Source of the DNA: CAZOAR01 sp964577985
Lineage (GTDB): Bacteria > Gemmatimonadota > CAZMKB01 > CAZNLH01
Direction of reading: 5' to 3'
NCBI GenBank assembly: GCA_964577985.1
Contig: CAZOAR010000012.1
Location: 1 to 63,160, forward strand
Length of the DNA stretch: 63,160 nt
Shown here one piece after another: positions 34,102 through 43,601 of the stretch. Numbering within the stretch: position 1 is the stretch's first letter; each line of letters begins with the position of its first letter. Under the pieces are notes generated by a model. The model was not told where the DNA came from and did no database searches. It worked only from the letters and a program-made list of their open reading frames with translations. A program made the translations under genes and the position numbers.

Positions 34102-35558
34102 ATATCATACTGATTGTCCTCGATACCGTCCGGAAGGACTATATCACGCCGTACGGGGGACAAGGGTTCCCCACCGCGGCACTGGAGAGGTTCTCTGAGG
34201 AGGCTGTCCTCTATAACAACGTGATCTCGCCGGCGCCGTGGACAACGCCTGTACATGCGTCCATCTTTACGGGGATGTATCCATCGCGTCATGGGACGCA
34301 CGGAGGCAATCTGATATTCAACTCCTCGGGGTCTCCAACGCTGATGACGCTGCTGAAGGCACGCGGGTACAGATGTGCCGGGATCTCGACAAACTACCTG
34401 ATCTCCGAGCAGTTCGGATTCGCCGATGACTTCGACCTCTTTCTTCAGGCGTGGCAGGCAGTCCCTCAGAAATACCTGGACTACCATTTCAGTCGTGATG
34501 CATTCATAAAGGCATCCAGAAAGAGGAAAGCGGCGACTATCGCGCTTGATCTGTTATCCCCCGGCCGGAGCCTGAATGCTGCAAGGAGCATCGCCAACAA
34601 GTGGTACGGCGATAGAAACTTCGTCATCAATGACGCCACGTTCTCCACTCTTAGAGCCATGCAATGGGGCAAGAAGATCCTCAGGAGCGCGGAGGATCTT
34701 CCGACATTTCTCTTTGTGAACCTCATGCAGGCGCATGACAAGTATAATCCGCCTGACGAGATACGCGAGGAGCTGGGGCTGGGCCATGATTTGTTTGACA
34801 TCGATACATGGGGATACTTTGCCGGGAAGGAAGAGCTCGATGAGGAGGCTTTCGAGTGCTTTTCCAGGCTGTACGCCGGTGAGGTCTTTTTTCTTGACCG
34901 GTGCCTCGCGGATTTCTTCAGGTTCATGAGGGGACAGGGGATGTGGGACGATTCGATGGTTGTACTCCTGAGCGATCATGGCGAACTCATCGGTGAGCAT
35001 GGTTTGCTCGGCCACATGGCCGGTCTGTTTCGTGAGCTGATCGACATCCCGATGATGATCAAGTATCCCAACGGCGTTATGGCGGGCAGGGAAGACTCTA
35101 AGTTGCGGCAGAGCCACGACGTGTTTGCCGCGATTCTTGACCTGATCGGGTCCGAGACTCCCCGCACCGATGACGCGGTTTCTCTCCTGGAGATGGATGG
35201 CCGGAAGAGGGCCATATCTCAACTTACAAGTAATAATTTTATGATGGATGAAATAGAAAAAGAGGGCGGGGACCTGCGACAGGAACTTGTTCAGTACGCC
35301 AGGCCGATGATGGCAGTTATTCAGGATAATCTGAAATATGTCGAGTCCAGCGGCGGGAATAAATGGCTCTTCGAGCGTACTTCGGATCCCGCTGAGGAGA
35401 GGAACCTTGTCGGAGCCTCCGCGTGGGTGTCCACCTTGCAGCAATGTCGGGAGATGATGCGTGACGAAATTGAATTGACCCGGTTCACCCCGAGCGTCGA
35501 TTCTCCTCAGATGGAGGAGGAGACAGTACAGAGGTTGAAAGCTATGGGATACTTATGA
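34098..35558 (+). CDS. Sulfatase-fold (alkaline phosphatase superfamily) hydrolase or transferase, Thr nucleophile
   Basis: The 486 residues begin MNIILIVLDTVRKDYI with the metal-binding Asp, continue with WTTPVHASIFTGMYPSRHG and contain LSDHGELIGEHG. The usual sulfatase C/S-x-P-x-R site reads T49-x-P-x-H, so no formylglycine can form; Thr nucleophiles occur in phosphodiesterases and phospho-group transferases of this superfamily. It ends LKAMGYL. No membrane segment is seen, so it may act in the cytoplasm on glycan precursors. Substrate unknown. Confidence 0.82.
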   Translation: MNIILIVLDTVRKDYITPYGGQGFPTAALERFSEEAVLYNNVISPAPWTTPVHASIFTGMYPSRHGTHGGNLIFNSSGSPTLMTLLKARGYRCAGISTNYLISEQFGFADDFDLFLQAWQAVPQKYLDYHFSRDAFIKASRKRKAATIALDLLSPGRSLNAARSIANKWYGDRNFVINDATFSTLRAMQWGKKILRSAEDLPTFLFVNLMQAHDKYNPPDEIREELGLGHDLFDIDTWGYFAGKEELDEEAFECFSRLYAGEVFFLDRCLADFFRFMRGQGMWDDSMVVLLSDHGELIGEHGLLGHMAGLFRELIDIPMMIKYPNGVMAGREDSKLRQSHDVFAAILDLIGSETPRTDDAVSLLEMDGRKRAISQLTSNNFMMDEIEKEGGDLRQELVQYARPMMAVIQDNLKYVESSGGNKWLFERTSDPAEERNLVGASAWVSTLQQCREMMRDEIELTRFTPSVDSPQMEEETVQRLKAMGYL

Positions 35559-35604
35559 GGACGGCAGCGGACCAGATTCTGTTCGTTTCTGGAACAGAGG
35601 GACT

Positions 35605-36924
35605 ATGACCACGGTAACGCGGAATAGCAAAGATCCAAGGATCTGTATGGTCAACATAGGCTTCCTGCCACAAGTGGGGGGGTCGTATAGAAGCCTCTAT
35701 CAATTCGCCAGGTATTTTCCGCCGGAGAGCTTGACGATATTCACATCCCACGTGAAGGGAGAGAAAACGTTTGATCAAAAGGCTGGATTGTCAATCCGGC
35801 GCAGCATGGTGCTTACGGCCTCCGACCTGAATGGTGAGGTCCCCTGGCTGGGATACGCTCCCCTGTACAGGAACTGGCTGGGCAGGCGAATCTTCGCTCT
35901 CAACCCGCTATTCTATCCGTTGATGGCGGCGCAGTTCGCCTGGGTTGTTCATAACATGCGGAAGAGGAAATACGATCTGTTCTGGGGGGGGCAGGCGATA
36001 CCGACAGGCTGGATGGGCTGGGGGCTCAAGAAGGTCCTCGGGGTTCCTTACTGTTTGTTCATATATGGAGAAGACGTGACCTACTATATCGGCCGGAGAA
36101 CGACTCCGGGAAAACGGATGTTCCTGAGTTCCCTTCGCGAGGCGGATCTCCTGGTCGCCAACAGTGAGTCGACACGCAGAGAGGCCCGGAAACTGTGCGA
36201 GCAGGAGGGGATCTCTATCGACGCTGGCAGTATCCCGGTGATTACACCGGGGGTCGATACCGACCTCTTCGGGCCGTCACCCCGGGATGATTCTTCTCCC
36301 GGAGAGCGGGATTCGGAGAGTGGAAGGACACTTATTACGGTCAGCAGGTTGACACGGCAGAAAGGAGTGGACCGGATGATCAGGATACTCCCCGAGATCC
36401 TCAGGGAGTTTCCTGACACGCGATACCTGATCAGGGGCGATGGACCGCATCGTCCTGCTCTGGAGAAGATGATCCGTGAGGAACGACTCGATCGACAGGT
36501 CCGTTTTCTGGATCCGGTACCATATGATAGACTTCCCGCGCTCTATCGGCGTGGAGACATCTTTGTACTCCCGGGGCGGGAAGATCCGGATACAGGGCAG
36601 AAGGAGGGCTTCGGGATGGTCTTTCTCGAGGCCTCCGCCTGCGGTCTGCCGGCGATAGGAGGCAGAACCGGGGGTGTGTCGGAGGCGGTAGCGGATGGAG
36701 AGACCGGGTATCTGGTGGACCCGGCTGACGACGCAGGGTTGAAAAACCGGATCCTGAACCTCCTCCGGAACCCGCAGCTCGCGGAGAAAATGGGTAGAGA
36801 GGGAAGATACCGGGCGGTAAAGGAGTTTGGATGGGAAGCTCGATCGAAGGAACTCTGGAAATTTATGGAAGCGATTCTTGAGAAGAACCATCATCTGAGA
36901 AAGAAAAGGAGTATGGTGACATGA
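35605..36924 (+). CDS. Glycosyltransferase family 4
   Basis: A GT-B retaining transferase of 439 residues: N-terminal GFLPQVGGSYRSLYQFA acceptor loop, LITVSRLTRQKGVDRMI at the domain junction, and the EX7E element in KEGFGMVFLEASACGLPAI. It adds one sugar of the repeat unit at the cytoplasmic membrane face. An eight-G run lies at 35984-35991. The stop overlaps the next start (ATGA). Confidence 0.92.
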   Translation: MTTVTRNSKDPRICMVNIGFLPQVGGSYRSLYQFARYFPPESLTIFTSHVKGEKTFDQKAGLSIRRSMVLTASDLNGEVPWLGYAPLYRNWLGRRIFALNPLFYPLMAAQFAWVVHNMRKRKYDLFWGGQAIPTGWMGWGLKKVLGVPYCLFIYGEDVTYYIGRRTTPGKRMFLSSLREADLLVANSESTRREARKLCEQEGISIDAGSIPVITPGVDTDLFGPSPRDDSSPGERDSESGRTLITVSRLTRQKGVDRMIRILPEILREFPDTRYLIRGDGPHRPALEKMIREERLDRQVRFLDPVPYDRLPALYRRGDIFVLPGREDPDTGQKEGFGMVFLEASACGLPAIGGRTGGVSEAVADGETGYLVDPADDAGLKNRILNLLRNPQLAEKMGREGRYRAVKEFGWEARSKELWKFMEAILEKNHHLRKKRSMVT

Positions 36925-37811
36925 AAGTCCTCGTAACCGGGGCTGCGGGAATGCTCGCCTCAGATCTTTGTCCGGAACTGGAGAGAAATGGAGTGGAGGT
37001 TGTCTGGACAGATATTAACCTGACACGCGATTCGATGGTCAAGATGGACATAAGGGATGCGGATGAAGTACAGTCGGTCCTCGATGCTCATGATGTCGAC
37101 TGGGTGTTTCACCTCGCGGCTGAAACGGACGTCGACTTGTGTGAAAAGGATCCGGATCACTCTTTTACAACAAATACACTGGGAACAGAGAATATCGTCC
37201 TCGCGTGCCGGGAACGAAAAATCCCTCTGGTCTACATAAGTACGGCCGCGGTTTTCAGGGGCACTGATCCGGAACCTTATGTGGAGTTCGATACTCCCGA
37301 ACCGGTAAGCGTTTACGCTCGATCAAAGTATGAGGGAGAGAAAGCGGTCACTACGTTTCTGGACCGTTTTTTCATCTTCCGGGCCGGATGGATGGTCGGA
37401 GGGTGGGAGATAGACAAAAAGTTCGTGTTCAAGATCGCCGGCCTGCTCAAGGAGAGGGACAGGATAACCGTGGTGAACGACAAGTGCGGGAGCCCGACCT
37501 TCACGTTCGATTTTGCTCCCAACCTCGTGAGGGTGTGGAAGACCGGGCGCTACGGGCTTTACCATATGGCCAACCGCGGAGTGACTACGAGATATGAGAT
37601 GGCCTGCCGCATCGCGGAATACATGGGGGTGGAAAAGGATGTCGAGATAGTGCCGATAAACTCCGCGCATTTTCCGCTTCCCGCCCCGAGAGCACGATCC
37701 GAAATGATGCGCAACTACCGGCTCGACCTCCTGGCGATGAACGACATGCCGAGGTGGGAGGAATCTCTGGAGCATTACATCAAGTCCAACGTGGGGAAAC
37801 AGCATGTTTGA
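36921..37811 (+). CDS. RmlD-like dTDP-4-dehydrorhamnose reductase family protein
   Basis: A 296-residue SDR of the RmlD type: MKVLVTGAAGMLASDL, FHLAAETDVDLCEKDP, STAAVFRG, YARSKYEGE (catalytic Tyr/Lys) and GLYHMANRG. RmlD reduces the 4-keto group in dTDP-rhamnose synthesis. RmlA, B and C are absent here, so they must lie elsewhere or the enzyme acts on another deoxy-sugar. Overlap with the glycosyltransferase gene (ATGA) shows co-expression. Confidence 0.87.
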   Translation: MKVLVTGAAGMLASDLCPELERNGVEVVWTDINLTRDSMVKMDIRDADEVQSVLDAHDVDWVFHLAAETDVDLCEKDPDHSFTTNTLGTENIVLACRERKIPLVYISTAAVFRGTDPEPYVEFDTPEPVSVYARSKYEGEKAVTTFLDRFFIFRAGWMVGGWEIDKKFVFKIAGLLKERDRITVVNDKCGSPTFTFDFAPNLVRVWKTGRYGLYHMANRGVTTRYEMACRIAEYMGVEKDVEIVPINSAHFPLPAPRARSEMMRNYRLDLLAMNDMPRWEESLEHYIKSNVGKQHV

Positions 37812-37868
37812 GGCGGACAGCGGGAGTGAGCGACGGATCGCAGAGACGGCCATGAAGGGAAGTCCTCT

Positions 37869-39371
37869 ATGAGGAGTGAGGCGATGACAGGCGGCAGGAT
37901 TCTGGCGGGAAGAGAGCAGTTATTCCTGAAGATAGTCTTCTTCTCGGTGGCTCTTCTGCTTGGTATCGAGGTGGGACAGGGTATGGATCCGAGTCGTTAT
38001 TTCGTGCTGGTATATGGAATCGTGCTGGTCACGATGATTATTTTCCTGCCGCTCGAGAGGGTCCTGCTCTGTGCGGTCTTTGTGCTGCCGGTAATACCGA
38101 ACTATTTCGACATCTATCTTGCACCCTCTCTACCGTACATAAGCCTTCAGAAGGTAACGCTTTCCGCTCTGACGATCTACTGGGTGAGCACAAAAATCAT
38201 ACGGAGGGAGAAGATCATAGTCGGTCCATCATTCAAGAAGTGGCTCCTCATATGCGCTTTCCTGCAGGCCCTTTCTCTGATCACTTCGGTTCAGGTAAAG
38301 TTGTCCGTTTTTGCCTATTCCCGCTACTGGCTGGAGAACTACCTCCTCTTCTTCATGGTGATAGATCTCATCCGGGGCGAGAAGGCCATGCTGAGAGTCT
38401 ACAATGCGCTCATACTGAGTGGTGTGGTGGTGTCGGCAATAGGGTTGTTCCACTATTTCTCGGGTAAGTATCCCCTCGACTTTGTCCCGTCCGCGAGTCT
38501 CTCTGATTCTCTCTGGATGTATTATCAATACGACAACGTGCGTCTTGGAATACGGCGGATCAATTCCGTATTCACGCATACGATTATCCTTGGTATGTTC
38601 CTCAACATGATCATCCCGGCGCTCCTGATCTTTGTGATCAGCAAGTACTTCAGGGCCCGAAGGAACATGTACATAGTCGCACTGACCATTCTATCCGCCT
38701 CGCTCGTCCTGACCCTGAGCCGGGCCGCCTGGGCGGGTACCATAGCGTTGTTGACGATCGTCCTCTGGTTTCTTGAAGGGAGGCAGTGGAGATACCTTCC
38801 TCTTGTCCCTGTTATTCTTGGAGGGATTCTCATGTTTCTTGGAGGTGATCGGTTTTTTCCTGCAGCGGGGGCAATCTTTTTTTCCGCGTTCAGAGTACTT
38901 GGCCTCGAGACGACATCGGCGTTTCACGTCAAGGGGCTGAGCCAGCTCAGCAACTCCACGCTGGACAGGGGACCCGCTATCCTGTCCGCCTGGAGCAAGG
39001 TGCTGAGCAGGCCGATCCTGGGGTATGGCGTCACGGGGAACGACCTGAGCGTGATAGGCAATGATGGAGATATCTTCTATTTTCTCAAGATCGCCATGGA
39101 TTCGGGAGTCATCTCACTGGTGGCCCTCCTCATATTCTTCGGCAGTATCATGTGCGGGCTGTACAAATCTGCCCGCGGGTTGGACAGTTCGACGCGGCGT
39201 GCCCTTACCGTAATATGTCTCGCGTCAGTAGTGGGATATCTCGTAACCCTGCAGGGAGCGACGTTCCCTGATGTCTCATTTCTCTTCTGGATTATCTGCG
39301 GAATGTCAGTGAACCTCATCTGGGAAAAGCGCGAAGGAGATTTTGCTGGAGGTGGAGATGAAGGCTGTTGA
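37869..39371 (+). CDS. O-antigen polymerase/ligase-like membrane protein (Wzy/WaaL)
   Basis: The 500-residue protein has about 12 membrane helices and a large periplasmic loop (about 330-380) containing LDRGPAILSAWSKVLSRPILGYGV, cut here by the RPILGYG motif typical of the Wzy_C family (PF04932). Polymerases and ligases share this fold, and polymerisation is the likelier role in an island with Wzx and Wzc. A second ATG at 37884 follows GAGGAGTGAGG and may be the true start. Confidence 0.83.
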   Translation: MRSEAMTGGRILAGREQLFLKIVFFSVALLLGIEVGQGMDPSRYFVLVYGIVLVTMIIFLPLERVLLCAVFVLPVIPNYFDIYLAPSLPYISLQKVTLSALTIYWVSTKIIRREKIIVGPSFKKWLLICAFLQALSLITSVQVKLSVFAYSRYWLENYLLFFMVIDLIRGEKAMLRVYNALILSGVVVSAIGLFHYFSGKYPLDFVPSASLSDSLWMYYQYDNVRLGIRRINSVFTHTIILGMFLNMIIPALLIFVISKYFRARRNMYIVALTILSASLVLTLSRAAWAGTIALLTIVLWFLEGRQWRYLPLVPVILGGILMFLGGDRFFPAAGAIFFSAFRVLGLETTSAFHVKGLSQLSNSTLDRGPAILSAWSKVLSRPILGYGVTGNDLSVIGNDGDIFYFLKIAMDSGVISLVALLIFFGSIMCGLYKSARGLDSSTRRALTVICLASVVGYLVTLQGATFPDVSFLFWIICGMSVNLIWEKREGDFAGGGDEGC

Positions 39372-40416
39372 GAAAGCTGTTGCGGCAGGTATGGGCTATG
39401 CCGGGATACCGCGTCTGCTGAAGAGGTTCATGGGGAAGCATCTGACAATCATCGCCTACCATCACATCTTTGATGAAGGAGAGTGCGACAGGCAGGAGAC
39501 CACCAATCTCTTCTTTGTGGGAGCCGGTGCTTTCAGGGCGCATCTTGCGTATCTCATGAAGCACTATACTCCGATCGGCATGGAGGAGATGACCGCGTGG
39601 GTCACGGGAGAGGGGCGTCTTCCAGACAACCCGCTTCTCCTGACGTTTGATGACGGGTACAGGGGGTTTTACCGACATGTATACCCGGAACTCAAGCGGC
39701 TCGGGGTTCCCGCTCTCGTGAATCTCATCACCGGGTGGGTTGACAGAGAATTGACGCCCTGGGACGTGCTGATCAATCGGACGGTGAACAACGCCTTCAC
39801 AAATCGGCTGGCCCTGAGTGTGAGAGGGAGGGAGATCGTCCTGTACCTTGATTCTCCTGGTAAGAAGCGTGATGCGTTCTCGTTTTTGAGCAAGCTCTAC
39901 GAGACATCCCCGGCGGATTATCGTGGAGGACTGCTGGACAGTCTTGTCGAGGCAGCGCCATGGATCAGAGAGAGCGATGGAGTCCTGGAGAGCCTCACGT
40001 GGGGGGAAATCAGGGAAATGTCGGGGAATGGAATCGAGTTTGGCTGCCATACACATTCTCACACTGTCCTGCGGGGATTGAACGAGGCAGAGGTCAGGGA
40101 GGAGTTGCTCAGATCGAGCAAGAGGCTGGCCGATGAGCTTTCGTGCGACCGACCGGCCTTCTCATATCCGCTGGGGAAATTCGATGCCACCGCTCTTGAC
40201 CAGGTGTCCAGTATGGATTTCCTTTTCGCGATGAGGTCGGATGGCGGTCCCGCGAGGCGGAATGGGAATGTCTTTCTCCTCCCCAGGATAAGTGTCCGCG
40301 GCGGTGACAGGATAGCCGATCTTGTCTTCAAACTCTCAGGACTGCAGTCAACCATGAGGCGGTGGTATGGCATGATTCAGTGGAACAGAGACAGGAATGG
40401 CACTTGGGCGCTCTGA
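39358..40416 (+). CDS. Polysaccharide deacetylase
   Basis: NodB-type carbohydrate esterase (352 residues). LLTFDDGYRGFYRHV gives the catalytic and metal Asp, and FGCHTHSHTVLRGL supplies the metal histidines, followed by FSYPLGKFD. Such enzymes remove N- or O-acetyl groups from glycans and act in the periplasm or cytoplasm. No clear signal peptide is seen. GGAGGTGG precedes the ATG, which overlaps the preceding gene by 14 bp. Confidence 0.9.
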   Translation: MKAVEKAVAAGMGYAGIPRLLKRFMGKHLTIIAYHHIFDEGECDRQETTNLFFVGAGAFRAHLAYLMKHYTPIGMEEMTAWVTGEGRLPDNPLLLTFDDGYRGFYRHVYPELKRLGVPALVNLITGWVDRELTPWDVLINRTVNNAFTNRLALSVRGREIVLYLDSPGKKRDAFSFLSKLYETSPADYRGGLLDSLVEAAPWIRESDGVLESLTWGEIREMSGNGIEFGCHTHSHTVLRGLNEAEVREELLRSSKRLADELSCDRPAFSYPLGKFDATALDQVSSMDFLFAMRSDGGPARRNGNVFLLPRISVRGGDRIADLVFKLSGLQSTMRRWYGMIQWNRDRNGTWAL

Positions 40417-41546
40417 GGATAAGGATCGTTGATTCACGTAAGGATTTCGAGTCGCTGGCACCCGTCTGGAATTCGTTATTGTCCGGAAGCGGCTCTGATT
40501 CTCCCTTTATGACTCACGAATGGTTCGAGTCCTGCCAGGACAGTTTTTTCCTTGATCGGAAGCCATACATCCTGGTCGTCGAGAAGGGGAGCAATATTGT
40601 CGGCATTGCGCCGTTCGCGCGAAGAAGGGTAGGTGGCAGCCGGGTCATCGAGTTTCTGGGAGGACGCCACGCGGACTACCAGGACGTGATCCTGTGCCCG
40701 GAAAACAGAAGTGATGGCATAAGGCTGATACTGGACACTCTGACAGACGGACGAGATCCGTGGGACGTTGTAGACCTGCGGAAGATCCGCCATGATTCAC
40801 CCAACCTGCCTCTGCTCGAGTGTCCCGGAGGCTGGAGGGGTAAGACGCATCTCCCCGGACAGCACGAAGTATCTCCGATCCTCCCGATCAAATGGCCCTG
40901 GGAAGAGTTCCTTACGCTTCTCAGGAAGAAGTTTGTGAAGGACACGCAGCGACAGATAAGAAGACTGGAGAGTATGGGAGAACTACGGCTCAGGAAAGCA
41001 GAATCGGAGTCGGAGGTGGATCGTTATCTCAATGTCTGCCACAGGCAGAAGGAGGAGCGCAGGTATGGAAACGGAGTAGCTGTCGATCCCCTGGGAACAC
41101 GAGAGGGGCGCAGGTTTCTGCGGGATTTTTCACTGCGAGCCCTTGATAGAGGCTGGCTCGATTTGCGTTCTCTCGAGTTGAAGGGGGCGGCGAGCCCCAT
41201 CGCCCTCTCTGTCTCCTTTCTGTACCGGGATCGATACTATTACTGGTTTCCCTCAATAGACAGTCGAATGCGATCCTATTCGCCGGGGCGTGTCCTCCTG
41301 TTCTATCTGCTTCGGGAGTGCTTCAAAGGGGGAGCCTCGGAGTTTGATTTTCTCAGTGGTCCCGAATCATATAAGTACGAATGGCTGGCCTGTGACATGG
41401 GCCTTCATCGCGTGACAGTGTACAATTCTGGTTGGAGAGGCTGGTCCTGTAGGTTGTGGAAGGAGAATGTGCGTCCGCGCATGAGGGAGAGTCGGCGCCT
41501 GACGCACATCGTTCGGAGGACACGGAAGATTGTCGGACACAGTTGA
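40362..41546 (+). CDS. GNAT acyltransferase of the BioF2/CelD type
   Basis: The 394-residue protein matches the double-GNAT (GNAT_6, FemAB-like) group: WNSLLSGSGSDSPFMTHEWFESC near the N-terminus is interrupted by variable residues, and the C-terminal core reads YYYWFPSIDSRMRSYSPGRV followed by FDFLSGPESYKYEWL. Members modify exopolysaccharides such as cellulose. The ATG overlaps the deacetylase by 55 bp; a TTG at 40404 would reduce the overlap. Deacetylase plus acyltransferase suggests remodelling of N-acyl groups. Confidence 0.8.
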   Translation: MVWHDSVEQRQEWHLGALRIRIVDSRKDFESLAPVWNSLLSGSGSDSPFMTHEWFESCQDSFFLDRKPYILVVEKGSNIVGIAPFARRRVGGSRVIEFLGGRHADYQDVILCPENRSDGIRLILDTLTDGRDPWDVVDLRKIRHDSPNLPLLECPGGWRGKTHLPGQHEVSPILPIKWPWEEFLTLLRKKFVKDTQRQIRRLESMGELRLRKAESESEVDRYLNVCHRQKEERRYGNGVAVDPLGTREGRRFLRDFSLRALDRGWLDLRSLELKGAASPIALSVSFLYRDRYYYWFPSIDSRMRSYSPGRVLLFYLLRECFKGGASEFDFLSGPESYKYEWLACDMGLHRVTVYNSGWRGWSCRLWKENVRPRMRESRRLTHIVRRTRKIVGHS

Positions 41547-42582
41547 AGTATCCGGGCAGGCGACGACAGTGGAAGATAGCGGAGATCTCTTCCCCTTGAA
41601 CGCACCCTGTTCTTTCTTCTATGCGACGGGGAGGATGGCGCTGGTCGCAGGCGTCCGATTGATCCTGCAGGCCAGAGCGGGACTGCTGCTGCTCCCCTCC
41701 TATATCTGTTGCTCGGTTACAGATGCTCTCAAGCGGAGCGGTCTTGTCTTCCGCTACTATCCTGTGACGAGAAAGGCGGAGCCACATTATGAGGGTCTGA
41801 TCAGGCTTATCGACCGACATGAGGAGCAGGTCTCATCCATCCTTTACGTGAATTATTTTGGTTTTCCGCAGCCGATTTCAAACCTGCTGCGTATCTGCAG
41901 GGACCGGGGGATCTTCCTGATTGAAGACAACGCGCATGGCTTTCTCAGCCATGATGCCGAAGGTCATTTTCTCGGTTCGAGAGGAGATATCGGGATTTTC
42001 AGCTTTCCGAAAACCGTCTATCTGCCAGACGGCGGGGCTATGGTAGTCAACAATTCCGGTCTCAGCGACTGCTGCGATGAGGTTCAGATTCAGGAGAGGC
42101 GCAAGGGGATACAGGGCACCTACATGTTGAAAAGGCAGGTGCTGAAGATGATCGGGGCTCTCGGTATAGATGACAAGATCGTAGGAAAAATAAGACGACG
42201 GGAGAAAGTCCTTAGCGAGCCCTCTGGCGAAGCAGACGAAGGCATGTCTTCTGTGACGGAGTATCTGCTGGAGCAGGTTCGTCGTGGTCCTGTGGTGTCA
42301 TTCAGGAGGAGTGCTTATCGGGAGGTCGTGAGGATCTGCAGGGAAGAGGGGTTGAAAACGCTGTTCGAGGATCTACCTCACGGCGTGTGTCCTTATCTGG
42401 TCCCTGTGGTGGCCCCGCGCGGGGAGAAAAGGGACAGGGCAACCCGGGTATTGAGAAAGATGGGGTGGAAGGTCAGCAGCTGGCCTGAGCTTCCAGGCGA
42501 CCTCGAAGAGATAGACGACGATTGCGCGTCATGGCTGAGCGAAGAGGTTATGGCCGTATTCCTGAGACCCGCCGTTGTTTAA
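41530..42582 (+). CDS. DegT-family aminotransferase-like protein
   Basis: About 350 residues of PLP fold type I. LLLPSYICCSVTDALKRSG, VNYFGFPQPI, LIEDNAHGFLS and FSFPKTVYLPDGGAMVV (Lys161 as PLP base) are recognisable, though divergent from the other DegT proteins here. The start is TTG inside the end of the GNAT gene; the first certain family residues begin near FPLNAPCSFFYATGRMAL. It may aminate a sugar or a glycan substituent; the substrate is unknown. Confidence 0.78.
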   Translation: MSDTVEVSGQATTVEDSGDLFPLNAPCSFFYATGRMALVAGVRLILQARAGLLLLPSYICCSVTDALKRSGLVFRYYPVTRKAEPHYEGLIRLIDRHEEQVSSILYVNYFGFPQPISNLLRICRDRGIFLIEDNAHGFLSHDAEGHFLGSRGDIGIFSFPKTVYLPDGGAMVVNNSGLSDCCDEVQIQERRKGIQGTYMLKRQVLKMIGALGIDDKIVGKIRRREKVLSEPSGEADEGMSSVTEYLLEQVRRGPVVSFRRSAYREVVRICREEGLKTLFEDLPHGVCPYLVPVVAPRGEKRDRATRVLRKMGWKVSSWPELPGDLEEIDDDCASWLSEEVMAVFLRPAVV

Positions 42583-42591
42583 GAAAGATAG

Positions 42592-43587
42592 ATGAGATTC
42601 CTTGTGAAGGGATCATTATTCCGGATTCCGGCTGAGACGCCTCCCGGGGACTGTATGATGAATGGCGACACGAAACGGGATGACAGGGGAGGGATCCTGA
42701 GAATATTCAGCGTGGGGGATTCAGAAGTTCATCCGTGGGATGAGGATTGCGAGAAGGTCTTTCGGAAAGACCTGACTGTTGCGGAAGAATGGGTGGCGAC
42801 GTTTCCTGTCGAGCCGGATCTTCGTGACAGGAGCGTGGTGGAAATAGGATGTGGCTTCGGCGCGCTCTGCGTGGTCGCAGCCAGATTCGGGGCGCGCAAC
42901 GTACTGGGAGTAGAACTCGAAGAATCCGGTGCAGAGACGGCTCGTTCCCTCGTTGCGGAAAACTTTCCCGATCTCGGCAGGCGAGTTGAGTTTACGGATT
43001 ATCGGTCGATCGAAACCCGGGAGATGGATGAGCAATTTGACATAGTCCTTTCACAGAATTGCTTTGAACACTACTCCCGCCCGGAAGAGGTCCTGAAGAG
43101 GATGATCGCCCTCCTCAGGCCGGGTGGAATGCTCTACGCCGGATTCGGCCCACTCTGGGAATCGCCCTTCGGATCACACCTCTCGTCGATCTGCAGGATT
43201 CCCTGGGCCCACCTGTGGGCGGGGGAACAATTGATCAGAGAGCACAACAGAGTACGCGCTCATGATCAGAGGGATTCGTGGGAAGCGCTGGGATTGAATA
43301 GAGCAGGATTACCTCGATACCGGCGTATGTTCAGGCAGCTTGACAATTGCAGACTGCTCCACTTCTGCAGGAACCGGACGATCCTCCGGCGTTCACGGTT
43401 TCTTTTCGTCGTTCTGGAAATCATGAGCATGCTGCCATTCCTGGACAGATATCTGACGGTTTCGCTCTTCGTGATCGTCCAGAAGGGAAAGATTACCAGT
43501 GTACGTGACAGGGAGGAGGGAGCGGTCCTCCAGCAGAAAGGAACGAGTGGGCAGACAGATGGCAGAGTGGTGGTCGAGCCCACGTAG
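42592..43587 (+). CDS. SAM-dependent methyltransferase
   Basis: Class I methyltransferase of 331 residues with VVEIGCGFGALCVVAARFGA (motif I, about 83-102), LGVELEE, and FDIVLSQNCFEHYSRPEEVL with LLRPGGMLYAGFG. The C-terminal 120 residues are rich in Arg and Leu and may contact the membrane. ATGs at 42655 and 42658 are alternative starts. It probably methylates a lipid-linked or polymeric glycan. Confidence 0.82.
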   Translation: MRFLVKGSLFRIPAETPPGDCMMNGDTKRDDRGGILRIFSVGDSEVHPWDEDCEKVFRKDLTVAEEWVATFPVEPDLRDRSVVEIGCGFGALCVVAARFGARNVLGVELEESGAETARSLVAENFPDLGRRVEFTDYRSIETREMDEQFDIVLSQNCFEHYSRPEEVLKRMIALLRPGGMLYAGFGPLWESPFGSHLSSICRIPWAHLWAGEQLIREHNRVRAHDQRDSWEALGLNRAGLPRYRRMFRQLDNCRLLHFCRNRTILRRSRFLFVVLEIMSMLPFLDRYLTVSLFVIVQKGKITSVRDREEGAVLQQKGTSGQTDGRVVVEPT

Positions 43588-43601
43588 ATGTGAGGTGCAG
43601 C

